A stretch of 64,000 nucleotides of DNA from JAEUIX01 sp046156035 (GTDB lineage: Bacteria > Planctomycetota > Phycisphaerae > Phycisphaerales > UBA1924): contig JBJXEW010000029.1 in NCBI GenBank assembly GCA_046156035.1, positions 3,083 through 67,082 on the forward strand. The letters run 5' to 3'. Below are positions 15,757 to 24,602 of this stretch, piece after piece. Each line of letters opens with the position of its first letter. Position 1 is the stretch's first letter. A model generated the notes under the pieces. It did no database searches. It had not been told where the DNA came from and worked only from the letters and a program-made list of their open reading frames with translations. A program made the position numbers and the translations under genes.

Positions 15757-18195
15757 GTGAGCATTCAGGCCGAAGCCGCTCGCACGGGCCCACCCGATCG
15801 CGCCGCGATTGTGCGCCTGCACGAAGCACGCAAGCCCTGGGCGCTGGTGCCCATGGCGCTGCGCTCCCTCGAGGACTCACCCGACGACGTGGAGATTCGC
15901 GGCCTGCTCGTGACCCACTTTCTTCAACTCGGCCTCACCACGCCGGCAAAGGAGCACGCGCAGCGGCTCCCGCAAGCAACCGGGGCCGCGCTCGTGCACG
16001 CCGCGGCCAAACTCCCGCACGATCAGGTGTCTCCGGCCGCGCGCGAGCAGACCCTGCGCCAGAACATGGCGATGCTCGGCAGCGCGGCGGTGCAGATCGA
16101 GCCGTTCATACCGGGTTGGCTTGCCACCACGGCGCCGGAGCAGTGGCTGCGCTGCAGCGACGGCACCATCGTGGCGCGGCCCGCCGAAGGGTCGCTTGAG
16201 CGCGCCTTCACGATCTTCGACGACGCGGCCGGCTTCGCACGTTCGTTGCCGCTGCGCGCGCCCGAAGCGGTGGCGTATCTCGACGGCCTTGCGCACGCGG
16301 CGGTGCTGTCGCGTCTGGTGGCCATCTCGCCCCGGCAGGCCGATGGCTTCTGGCCCCGCATCGTGGTGGTGGAACCGGCCATAGACGGGTTCCTGCGTTG
16401 CATGGCGGCCAGCGACCTGCGCGCCGTGATCAACGCTCCGCGCTTCGAATGGTTCGTTGGCGACGGTGCCCTCGAGCGGCTGGGTGCGTGGCTGCGCGGC
16501 CGGATCCACCTGGCGCTGGCGGGGCCGGTGGTGCCGGGCCAACCACCCGCGGCCGCGCGTCCGTCCGCGGTCGAGTCGCTGGTGAGGCGGGCCTGCAGCG
16601 AGCAGGAGCGCGAGGCGGGGCGCGTCTCTGCCGTGGTGCGGTCGGCGGAGCGTGTGCGCGACCGGGCGTGGTGGGCGGAGCGCTACGCGAAGGCCGCGGC
16701 CGGCCGGGGTGAACCACTGCGTGTGCTGGTCTCCACGACGCGATTCTCCACGTTTGTGCAGCACTCCGCGCGTGATATCGGCGCGGCGTTCGAGGCCCAC
16801 GGCTGCCGCGTGGAGGTGCTGATCGAGCCGGACGACGCCAGCAAACTCACCAACGTGGCTGCGGGGCAGGCGATCGAGCGGCTGAACCCGGACCTGATCG
16901 TGTGCATCAACTATCACCGTCGGAACCTGGGGGCCATGGCCCCGCCGGATATCCCGTATGTGTGCTGGGTGCAGGACGCGATGGGCCACCTGTTCAGCAA
17001 GGAGGAAGGCGCGGCCTTGGGGCCGACGGACTTTGTGGTGGGGCACCTGCACGCGGAGTTTTTCGACCGGTTCGCGTACCCACGGGCCCGGGCCCTGGCG
17101 CTCCCGGTGCTGGCGAGTGCCGAGAAGTTTCACGACGGGCCGGTGGCTCCAGAACTTGCCGCGCCGTTTGAGTGCGAGGTCGCCGTCATCACGAACCAGA
17201 GTGAAACGCCCGAGCGGCTCCGCGAGCGGGTGCTGCGGGCGAACGCGGCGCGGCCGGAGGTGTGCGCAATCGTGCAGCGCCTGTACCCGGTCGTCGAACA
17301 GATCGTTGCGAACTCCGGGCACGCCCTGTGCATGGATCGACTGCGGAGCGGGGCGGAGGAGGAGTTGCGCGCTGCAACTGGCGGGGCGGACGCGGCCACA
17401 CTTGCGGTGCTCATCAACCACGTTGCGCTCCCGCTTGCAGACCGGATGCTGCGGCACCGCGTGCTCCAATGGGCGGCCGCGATCTGCGACGCACGCGCCT
17501 GGCGGCTGCACATTTATGGTCAGGGCTGGGATCGGCACCCCACGCTTGCCAGGTTTGCCAAGGGCGTGGTGGAGCACGGTGAGCACCTGCGAGCGGCGTA
17601 TCAGGGGGCGCGGGCCACGCTGCACGCCTCCGTGAACTGGAACCTGCACCAGCGCGTCTTCGAGTGCGCCCTCTCCGGTGGCCTGCCCATCACGCTGCGC
17701 AAGCGCGACGACCTGGTGCTGCTCGAATGGTGCGCGGCCCGGTCGATCAGCCTGCACACCCCCCCGCCGGGCTGGCTCTGCGACCTTGGCGATCGAAGGC
17801 ACTGGGGCTGCGCGGCAGACCACCCCCACGCCATGATGCTCGTGGCCCAGTGCCAGCGCCTGGGCCTGCCCCACGACGGCCGGATTCCATGGGACCCCGC
17901 CCACTGGCTGGCGCACGGCACGCACGGCTGGGGCGGAGCGCTCGCGCCCGAGGCGGTATGGCTGATGGGCGACATGGCGGAAACCACGTTTGCCGATCCA
18001 GCCGAACTCGAGCGAGTGCTGGACATGGCGGTCCACTCCGACGCCCGGCGTGCAAACCTGGCCGCGGGCATACGGAGCAGGGTGAGAGCGCACCTGACCT
18101 ACGAGAGCGCTGCACCGGTCATTCTAAACCTGATCGCGTCGTCGTTGGGTGCAAAGGGCGCTCAGCCTGCGCAGGGGGGCTCAAGCACCCCATAA
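15757..18195 (+). CDS. Glycosyltransferase with C-terminal CgeB/GT1-like domain and N-terminal accessory region
   Basis: About 812 residues. The C-terminal half has a GT-B-type donor domain: VLVSTTRFSTFVQHSARDIGAAFEAHG, NPDLIVCINYHRRNL, IPYVCWVQDAMGHLF, then IYGQGWDRHP, YQGARATLHASVNWNLHQRVFECALSGG, the usual end of CgeB-like enzymes. The first 100 residues look like a helical TPR-type start. The middle (IVVVEPAIDGFLRCMAASDLRAVINAPRFEWFVG) resembles the N-terminal segment of Maf/DUF115 motility-accessory glycosyltransferases. The start is uncertain: GTG at 15757 or 15745 is preferred over ATG at 15514, since the stretch between has no protein-like character. First gene of a glycan cluster; sugar and acceptor unknown. 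Confidence 0.8.
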   Translation: MSIQAEAARTGPPDRAAIVRLHEARKPWALVPMALRSLEDSPDDVEIRGLLVTHFLQLGLTTPAKEHAQRLPQATGAALVHAAAKLPHDQVSPAAREQTLRQNMAMLGSAAVQIEPFIPGWLATTAPEQWLRCSDGTIVARPAEGSLERAFTIFDDAAGFARSLPLRAPEAVAYLDGLAHAAVLSRLVAISPRQADGFWPRIVVVEPAIDGFLRCMAASDLRAVINAPRFEWFVGDGALERLGAWLRGRIHLALAGPVVPGQPPAAARPSAVESLVRRACSEQEREAGRVSAVVRSAERVRDRAWWAERYAKAAAGRGEPLRVLVSTTRFSTFVQHSARDIGAAFEAHGCRVEVLIEPDDASKLTNVAAGQAIERLNPDLIVCINYHRRNLGAMAPPDIPYVCWVQDAMGHLFSKEEGAALGPTDFVVGHLHAEFFDRFAYPRARALALPVLASAEKFHDGPVAPELAAPFECEVAVITNQSETPERLRERVLRANAARPEVCAIVQRLYPVVEQIVANSGHALCMDRLRSGAEEELRAATGGADAATLAVLINHVALPLADRMLRHRVLQWAAAICDARAWRLHIYGQGWDRHPTLARFAKGVVEHGEHLRAAYQGARATLHASVNWNLHQRVFECALSGGLPITLRKRDDLVLLEWCAARSISLHTPPPGWLCDLGDRRHWGCAADHPHAMMLVAQCQRLGLPHDGRIPWDPAHWLAHGTHGWGGALAPEAVWLMGDMAETTFADPAELERVLDMAVHSDARRANLAAGIRSRVRAHLTYESAAPVILNLIASSLGAKGAQPAQGGSSTP

Positions 18196-18246
18196 CCAAG
18201 CGTCGATACTCCCGGGCGCGCTCTGTTGGCGCCCCCGCGCTGTCTC

Positions 18247-19389
18247 ATGCCACCGTCACCCCCCCATCACTGTCAGGAAGTCTGGTTCGCGCTTCCCTCG
18301 GCCAGTGTGGCCCGCTGCCGCAAGAACCTGCCCGCGTGGCGCGACATGGGTTACCGCATCGCGGTGCTGCAAGGGCGTGAGCGGGGCGAGATTCCCGCCG
18401 ACATCACGCTCTGGTCGGACACGTACGAAGGCTGGCCCCACGCCGTGAACCACCTGTGCGCCCACGTGGTGCCGCGCAGCGCAAGCATCGTCGTCGCCGG
18501 GGGAGACGACATGCTGCCGGACCCGGTGCGCCGCGCCCATGACATCGCGGCGGAGTTTTTCGAGCGATTCCCCGACGGCTTCGGCGTCTTGCAGCCGCAG
18601 GGCGATGCCTTCAACGGCTCGCGTTTTTACTGCGGCTCCCCCTGGCTGGGGCGCGGGTGGATCGATCACGCCTACGGCGGACACGGCCCCATCCCCACGG
18701 GCTACCGCCACAACTGGGCCGACAACGAACTGTACTGGGTCGCTAAATGCCTGGGGGTGCTCTGGGAGCGGCCCGACTTGTCGCAGTACCACGACCACTT
18801 CGCCCGCAGCGGCGGCGAGAAGCCCGGCTATTGGCGAGAGAACGCCGAGGGCCACGACCGCGAAGATGTGCAGCGCTTCCTCACTCGCGCCTGGAGTCAC
18901 TTCCCGGGGCACGAGCCGCGGGGCCTGGCGCGCACGTTCGATGTGGCGCGCTTCGCACGTGAATACACGCACGCCGCGGAGGCGTACTGGATCGCCCGCT
19001 ACGGCCCCAGTACCGCCGCCGATGGCCCCGCAGCAACGCTGCTGGCCGCGCTCAGCGATTGCCAGCGGAGGGGCCTGCGGCGCGTGGCCGTGTTCGGGGC
19101 AGGCTCGCACACTCGGGCTGCGGCGGGGGCTCTGATGCAGCCCCCGGTTGCCGTTGTCGCGATCATCGATGAGAACGCCGCGCTGCAGGGTCGGTCGCTC
19201 TGGAACTACCCGATCGTGTCGGTGGCGGATGCGATGAGGTTGGCCCCAGACGCGGTGATCCTCAGCAGCCGGACGATGGAAGACGAGTTGGTGGCCGCGG
19301 CGATGCCCCTCAGCGCGGCAGGCGTCGAGGTGGTGCGGCTGTACGCCCCCGGCGCAAGCCCGGTGAGCGTCGCCAGCCCCGCCCGCTGA
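18247..19389 (+). CDS. Putative glycosyltransferase-like protein with C-terminal Rossmann module (paralogue A)
   Basis: A 380-residue protein of no recognised named family. The N-terminal half starts VWFALPSASVARCRKNLPAWR and includes SIVVAGGDDMLPDP (residues 80-92), a place where GT-A glycosyltransferases carry their DxD metal motif, then FPDGFGVLQPQGD and HNWADNELYWVAKCLG. From residue about 279 follows a small Rossmann-like module: VAVFGAGSHTR, IIDENAALQG, PDAVILSSRTMEDEL, GVEVVRLY. The next gene is a full-length paralogue, and the module recurs in the gene after that. ATG at 18247 is preferred over TTG at 18226. A role in modifying a surface glycan is inferred from context. Confidence 0.7.
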   Translation: MPPSPPHHCQEVWFALPSASVARCRKNLPAWRDMGYRIAVLQGRERGEIPADITLWSDTYEGWPHAVNHLCAHVVPRSASIVVAGGDDMLPDPVRRAHDIAAEFFERFPDGFGVLQPQGDAFNGSRFYCGSPWLGRGWIDHAYGGHGPIPTGYRHNWADNELYWVAKCLGVLWERPDLSQYHDHFARSGGEKPGYWRENAEGHDREDVQRFLTRAWSHFPGHEPRGLARTFDVARFAREYTHAAEAYWIARYGPSTAADGPAATLLAALSDCQRRGLRRVAVFGAGSHTRAAAGALMQPPVAVVAIIDENAALQGRSLWNYPIVSVADAMRLAPDAVILSSRTMEDELVAAAMPLSAAGVEVVRLYAPGASPVSVASPAR

Positions 19390-19524
19390 AGTCTGGCCCT
19401 CTGCCTTCAGCACCCCCCCCGGCACGGCCGATAAACACGGGGCTGGCGTGCCCTCTGGCGCTGGCGTTATCCCCGTCCGCCGTCCCGGCCAGCCATTCGG
19501 CCCGAGCCCACGGAACCCCCGGTC

Positions 19525-20661
19525 ATGCGAACCTTTGAGGTCTGGTACGCGATTCCCTCGGCCAGCCCGGCCCGCTGCCACAGCACGCTGCCGCGCTGGC
19601 GCGAGCGGGGCTATCGCGTGGCTGTGCTTCAGAACGTGGAGCGGGCGGAGATTCCGGCCGACCTTTGCGTTTGGTCCGACACGTATCCGGGCTGGGCCGA
19701 GTCGATCAACATCCTGAGCAAGGCCATCGTGCCCGCAACCGCTGATCTGGTCGTCTCGGGCGGCTGCGACATGCTCCCCGATCCCGACCACACGGCCCAG
19801 GAACTCGCGGCACAGTTCTTCGAGCACTTCCCCGACGGCTTCGGCGTGATGCAGCCGCACGGTGACACGTTCCGCAACGCCCGCCACTACTGCGGCAGCC
19901 CGTTCCTCGGGCGCGCGTGGATCGATTCGATGTACGGCGGCCGCGGCCCCATGTTCGGCGGCTACCGGCACAACTGGGGCGACCTGGAACTCTACTGGGT
20001 GGCCAAGTGCCTGGGCTCGCTCTGGGAACGCCCGGACCTTTCACACTTTCACGACCATCCGCACCGCGAGCACGCTGCGGCCACGCCCGACTGGTGGCTG
20101 AGCAACGTGGAGCGGCACGACCGGGCGGATGTGGAACTCTACCTGAGCCGCTCGCGTGCACACTTCCCCGGGCACGAGCCGGTAGACCCGCCATACCCGC
20201 GCCGGTTCGACCCGCGCCCGCTGCCGGCCGACACGGCGCGCCTGGCGGAACGCCACCACGAGGCGCTGTACGGCCGCGGGCACGAGAACGTGGCACAGGT
20301 CCGCATGACCGCCGCGCTGCGGGCGCTGGCGGAGCGGGGTGTGGGCCCGGTGGGCATCTACGGTGCGGGCGCGCACACACGGCGCGCCGCGGCGGCCATC
20401 GGCGACGCGAGCGCCAATGTCGCCTGCATCATCGATGACAACCCGGCCCTGCGCGGCACACGCCTGGGCGGTGTTCGCATCGTCTCCAGTCAAGATGCCG
20501 CGGCCCTCGGCCTTCGCGCCGTCGTGCTGTCGTCGGATGCGCAGGAGGACGCGCTCTGGAACCGCACGGCCGATCTGCGAGCGCGGGGTGTAGAGGTGGT
20601 TCGGCTCTACTCGCCCGCTTCGGCGCAGCCGGTCCCCCTTCATGCCGGCGCGAGCACGTAG
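19525..20661 (+). CDS. Putative glycosyltransferase-like protein with C-terminal Rossmann module (paralogue B)
   Basis: A 378-residue protein, clearly a tandem duplicate of the preceding gene. Shared segments include VWYAIPSASPARC, RVAVLQNVERAEIPADLCVWSDTY, CDMLPDPDHT, FPDGFGVMQPHGDTF, YCGSPFLGRAWID, YRHNWGDLELYWVAKCLGSLWERPDLS and HFPGHEP. The DD of paralogue A is CD here, so the acidic pair is not strictly conserved. The C-terminal module (residues about 275-362: VGIYGAGAHTR, CIIDDNPALRG, AVVLSSDAQEDAL, GVEVVRLY) is better preserved than in A. Possible activities are sugar or modified-sugar transfer. The two copies may handle different donor sugars. Confidence 0.72.
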   Translation: MRTFEVWYAIPSASPARCHSTLPRWRERGYRVAVLQNVERAEIPADLCVWSDTYPGWAESINILSKAIVPATADLVVSGGCDMLPDPDHTAQELAAQFFEHFPDGFGVMQPHGDTFRNARHYCGSPFLGRAWIDSMYGGRGPMFGGYRHNWGDLELYWVAKCLGSLWERPDLSHFHDHPHREHAAATPDWWLSNVERHDRADVELYLSRSRAHFPGHEPVDPPYPRRFDPRPLPADTARLAERHHEALYGRGHENVAQVRMTAALRALAERGVGPVGIYGAGAHTRRAAAAIGDASANVACIIDDNPALRGTRLGGVRIVSSQDAAALGLRAVVLSSDAQEDALWNRTADLRARGVEVVRLYSPASAQPVPLHAGAST

Positions 20662-20679
20662 TTTCACACGGGAGTGATC

Positions 20680-22509
20680 ATGCCTCTGTTCAAGTGCGAT
20701 GCGTACGCCATGATGACCCGCCTGCTGGACCCCGGCGAACCCGCCGTGTTTCTTGACGTGGGGGCCAACACGGGGCAGACCTGCCGCCGCATCTGCGACG
20801 AGTTCTTCCGCTCCACGGTCTACGCCTTCGAGCCCGCGCCGGACACAGCCGCGCGGCTGCGGGAGAACACACGCGACCTTCCCGAAGTGCATATCGTCGA
20901 GTCGGCCGTGGGCGACCGGACCGGCACGCTCGACCTGCACATCGCGGCCAACGACCTGATGTCCAGCGCGCTCGCGCCGAGCGACCTGGGCGCACGCTTC
21001 TACGGCCCCGAGATCACAGCCACGCGCACCGTGCGAGTGCCCGCCACCACCGTTGACGATTTCGTCGCCTCGCACAAACTCGCCCGCGTGGACATGCTCA
21101 AGATCGACGTGCAAGGACTCGAATGCGCCGTACTTGCCGGTGCCGGCAATCTGCTCACGCGAGGCGATGTGCTGGCCGTGAACTGCGAGGCCCAACTGCT
21201 GCCCGAGTACGCGGGCGCTTCCACCTTTTCGCAGATCGATGCCGCGCTCGCCGCGCTGGGCTACACGCTCCATCAGATTCACGAGTGCTGGTCTCACGGC
21301 GCTGAAGAGCAGACATCCTGCCTCGACGCCCTGTGGCTGCGCAATGACGCGCTGGCGCGGCTGCGCGACCGGTGCGCCCTCACCACGCCACGCACACGAT
21401 TGCTGCGGGCGGCCCGGCACGCCGCGGCGGCAGGGAAGAAATCACTTGCCCTCTACGGTGCGGGGCGGCACACGCGGGCGCTCGCTCAGCATTTCGACGA
21501 GTGCGCCGTGAAGGTGTGCGCGATCCTCGACGACGCGGCCACGGCGGAGGCGACACCCATCGCGGGCCGGCCGGTCGTCTCTCCGGATCAGGCGGCGTCG
21601 CTCGGCGTGGATGCCGTGGTCATCTCGTCGGAGTGCTATGAAGAGGAACTGTTGCACGCCGCGGCACCGCTACGCCAGCAGGGGATTCTCGTCATGCCGC
21701 TGTACCGCTCGCCGTCTGCGGCTGGGGTTCCACAGCCAACAACGATCACCGCAAGCCCCTCCCCCGCAGACCCCGCGCGGGCCTTCCGCTACCGCGACTA
21801 CCTGCGGCTGAACCAACGCCGGCTCGATCACCTGGCAAGCCTGGACCTGCCGCTCGACGGTCGCCGCGTGCTTGAAGTCGGCGCGGGTGTGGGCGACCTC
21901 ACCGGTTTCTGGCTTGATCGCGGCTGCGCTGTGCACGCTACCGATGCTCGCCCGGACCATGTGCGGCTCATCGCTCGCACCCACTCGGGTCGGCCTGGCC
22001 TCTCGCTGGCGCGGCTGGACCTAGATGCGCCGCTCCCCTTCACCTGCGAACCCTTCGACATCGTCTTCGCCTACGGCCTGCTCTACCACCTGAACGACCC
22101 CGTCGCGGGCCTCGCGTACATGAGCGCGGCGTGCAGGGGCACGCTTCTGCTGGAAACGTGCGTCTCGCCCGGCGAAGGCGAATCGCTGAATCCCGTGGCG
22201 GAGGATCGGGCCGTGCCCTCGCAGGCGCTGAGCGGCACCGGGTGCCGCCCCACGCGCGCGTGGGTGTATGCACGCCTGCGGGAGGCCTTCCCGCACGTAT
22301 ACATGCCGCGAACTCAGCCGGATCACGAGGAGTTTCCGCTGGATTGGTCCGCCGGCGCCGCGTCAGCATCGCGGGGCGATGCGGCCCGCCTCACACGCGC
22401 GGTCTTTGTCGCCAGCCGCGAGCCGATCGCCAACGTCAACCTGATCGGACGCATCCCCGAGCGTCAGACGGTCTGCTCACGGGCTGCGGCGCAACTGGCA
22501 GCGGTCTGA
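20680..22509 (+). CDS. Double methyltransferase: FkbM domain, Rossmann module, class I SAM methyltransferase
   Basis: A 609-residue three-part protein. Residues about 20-220 are an FkbM-type SAM methyltransferase (VFLDVGANTGQTCRR, VYAFEPAP, MLKIDVQGLECAVLAG), a family that O-methylates sugars or related hydroxyls. Residues about 255-342 carry the same module as the two genes before it (LALYGAGRHTR, AILDDAATAEATPIAGRPVV, DAVVISSECYEEEL). From about 395 a second SAM methyltransferase follows (VLEVGAGVGDLTGFWLDRG, IVFAYGLLYHLNDP). ATG at 20680 has GGGAG 5 bases upstream; GTG at 20674 is inside that site. The two catalytic domains may methylate different positions of one glycan. Confidence 0.85.
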   Translation: MPLFKCDAYAMMTRLLDPGEPAVFLDVGANTGQTCRRICDEFFRSTVYAFEPAPDTAARLRENTRDLPEVHIVESAVGDRTGTLDLHIAANDLMSSALAPSDLGARFYGPEITATRTVRVPATTVDDFVASHKLARVDMLKIDVQGLECAVLAGAGNLLTRGDVLAVNCEAQLLPEYAGASTFSQIDAALAALGYTLHQIHECWSHGAEEQTSCLDALWLRNDALARLRDRCALTTPRTRLLRAARHAAAAGKKSLALYGAGRHTRALAQHFDECAVKVCAILDDAATAEATPIAGRPVVSPDQAASLGVDAVVISSECYEEELLHAAAPLRQQGILVMPLYRSPSAAGVPQPTTITASPSPADPARAFRYRDYLRLNQRRLDHLASLDLPLDGRRVLEVGAGVGDLTGFWLDRGCAVHATDARPDHVRLIARTHSGRPGLSLARLDLDAPLPFTCEPFDIVFAYGLLYHLNDPVAGLAYMSAACRGTLLLETCVSPGEGESLNPVAEDRAVPSQALSGTGCRPTRAWVYARLREAFPHVYMPRTQPDHEEFPLDWSAGAASASRGDAARLTRAVFVASREPIANVNLIGRIPERQTVCSRAAAQLAAV

Positions 22510-22585
22510 TTTCGCCCGCCCCACCCCACCCCCGCTCTCACCACGTCCATGCCCTGTCTGCCCGGTGCGAACAACGGAGTCTTTC

Positions 22586-23644
22586 ATGAACGTTCTGGTC
22601 ACAGGTTCCTCCGGCCTCATCGGCTCCGAAGCCGTCGCCTTCTTCGATTCGCTCGGCTTCCGCGTGCTGGGCGTGGACAACAACATGCGGGCCGATTTCT
22701 TCGGCCCCAAGGGTGACACCACCGCCAACCGCCAGCGGCTGGAGGCCACGTGCCGGAACTTCACGCACGTTCCCCTCGACATCCGCAATCGCGAGGCCGT
22801 GGTGCTGTTGATGCAGCGCGAGCCGATTGATCTGGTAATTCACGCCGCGGCACAGCCGAGCCACGATCTGGCCGCGAGCCGGCCGTTTGACGACTTTGAC
22901 GTGAACGCGATGGGCACGCTGAACCTGCTGGAGGCGACGCGCCGCCACCGACCCGACGCGGTGTTCATCCACGTTTCGACGAACAAGGTGTACGGCGATG
23001 CGCCCAACCGCCTCAAACTCAAGGAACTGGAGACGCGATACGACTACGCCGACCCTGCCTTCGAGCACGGCATCGCCGAGACCTTCTCCATCGATCAGAA
23101 CCTGCACTCGCTCTTCGGCGCCAGCAAATGCGCCGGCGACCTCATGGCCCAGGAATACGGCCGCTACTTCGGTATGAAGACGGGCGTCTTCCGCGGCGGG
23201 TGCCTCACCGGCCCGCAGCACGCGGGGGTTGAACTGCACGGCTTTCTCAACTACCTCGTGCTCACGGCTCTGCGCGAGGCCCCGTACACGGTCTTCGGTT
23301 ACAAGGGCAAGCAGGTGCGAGATCAGATCCACTGCCACGACGTGGTGAACGCCTTCTGGCAGTTCGCGCAGGACCCGCGGCCGGGCGAGGTCTACAACCT
23401 CGGCGGCGGCAAGGCCAACGCCGCGAGCCTGAACGAGTGCGTGGAACTGATCGCGGCGTGCACCGGCAAGCGCCCCGTGCTGACCTACAACCCCACCAAT
23501 CGCGTGGGCGACCACATCTGCTACTACTCCGACATGCGCAAGTTCATGGGCCACTACCCGCAGTGGAAACTCACGCACTCGCTGGAGCAGATTGTGGAGA
23601 CAATCGTGGACGCAATGGCCGACATGAAGGCCGTCGCGGCGTGA
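22586..23644 (+). CDS. SDR-family NAD-dependent sugar epimerase/dehydratase (CDP-paratose 2-epimerase-like)
   Basis: A 352-residue extended short-chain dehydrogenase. The NAD site GSSGLIG is at the N terminus (NVLVTGSSGLIGSEAVAFF), then IHAAAQPSHD, STNKVYGDAPN and FRGGCLTGPQHAGVELHGF. The sequence around the active site reads HSLFGASKCAGD: the usual catalytic Tyr of Y-x3-K is Phe here, while Lys is kept. The same pattern is, from memory, common in a subgroup annotated as CDP-paratose/tyvelose epimerase-like, so it need not mean loss of activity. CGGAG stands 6 bases before the ATG at 22586. It probably makes or converts a nucleotide sugar for the upstream transferases. The stop touches the convergent HAD gene. 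Confidence 0.85.
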   Translation: MNVLVTGSSGLIGSEAVAFFDSLGFRVLGVDNNMRADFFGPKGDTTANRQRLEATCRNFTHVPLDIRNREAVVLLMQREPIDLVIHAAAQPSHDLAASRPFDDFDVNAMGTLNLLEATRRHRPDAVFIHVSTNKVYGDAPNRLKLKELETRYDYADPAFEHGIAETFSIDQNLHSLFGASKCAGDLMAQEYGRYFGMKTGVFRGGCLTGPQHAGVELHGFLNYLVLTALREAPYTVFGYKGKQVRDQIHCHDVVNAFWQFAQDPRPGEVYNLGGGKANAASLNECVELIAACTGKRPVLTYNPTNRVGDHICYYSDMRKFMGHYPQWKLTHSLEQIVETIVDAMADMKAVAA

Positions 23645-24346
23645 TCAGCGGCCGGAGGCCATCCACTCCACCAACCGCTCCGTCTCCGCCAGTGTCTCCA
23701 CCGCCAGGTCCGCGCCCGCCTCGCGCAACTCGGCCACCGAGAACTTCCCCGTCGCCACCGCCAGGCTCCGGCACCCGTTCACGCGCGCGCAGCGCACGTC
23801 AAAGGGCGTGTCGCCGATCACCACGACGCGGGCCGCCTCAACCGCTCGCCCGTGCAGGGCGGCGTACTTGGCCATCGCGCTTCGCGGCAGGTCGTCGCGG
23901 GTCGGTGGCGTGCTGGTGGATTCATCTCCCCAGGCGTTCACCCTGAACACACCGGGGTCAAACCCCGCCGCGGCCACTTTCATCGTCCCCGTCTCGGCAA
24001 AGTTGCCCGTGAGCAGGCCGATCGTGGTGCCCGGCAACTCCGCCGCGGCGCGAACAAGTTCGTGCGTGCCGGGCTTGGCCCGGGTCGCATCACGGTGTTC
24101 CTCCATCACGCGCGGCATATGGCCCGCGTAACCGGCACGAAACCGGGCCATCGCCTCGCGTGTCGGCTCGATCTGGTGCCGCGCGAGAAGGTCGGCCATG
24201 ATGAGCACATCCAGCCGCCCCGCGAAGTCAACGCCCGAGATGTCGAACGCCGGGTGAAACAACTCACGGCCCGCCTGCTCCAGAGCCACCAGGCCCGCCC
24301 CGCCCGTGGAGAGGAGTGTGCCGTCGATATCGAAGAGAATGAGCAT
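23645..24346 (-). CDS. HAD-superfamily phosphatase
   Basis: A 233-residue HAD hydrolase of phosphoglycolate-phosphatase build. Motif I is LILFDIDGTLLSTGG (nucleophile Asp6, acid/base Asp8), motif II is IGLLTGNFAETG, and motif IV is VVVIGDTPFDVRCA. A helical cap lies between motif I and II. Family members hydrolyse small phosphate esters such as phosphoglycolate or sugar phosphates; specificity cannot be read here. Its stop codon begins at the base after the epimerase stop, so the two convergent genes share no spacer and no terminator. Confidence 0.9.
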   Translation of the reverse strand: MLILFDIDGTLLSTGGAGLVALEQAGRELFHPAFDISGVDFAGRLDVLIMADLLARHQIEPTREAMARFRAGYAGHMPRVMEEHRDATRAKPGTHELVRAAAELPGTTIGLLTGNFAETGTMKVAAAGFDPGVFRVNAWGDESTSTPPTRDDLPRSAMAKYAALHGRAVEAARVVVIGDTPFDVRCARVNGCRSLAVATGKFSVAELREAGADLAVETLAETERLVEWMASGR

Positions 24347-24602
24347 GGGCGGTCAGCGTAGGTTGGCCTGCCGCCAGCCTCGAGCCCGCCGCGCTACCGG
24401 ACCGTGCTGGGCGCGATAACCGGCACGCACGCGGATGCGGACGTGCCCAGTCTTCCAACGCCGCGCAGCCACACCGCGTAACCCACGCCGGACGTGGCGG
24501 TTCGACCGTTCATGCGCATACTCAGCGTGCCGACGGCGCACCTGCCTTCGGCGACACCGCCGGTCGCGCCCACCGCGACCATCGGCATGGAGGGTTGAGA
24601 GT

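Noticed and set aside
18226..20661. Frameshifted single gene split into two
   Set aside because: Both halves are full-length paralogues with the same domain order, so this is a tandem duplication.
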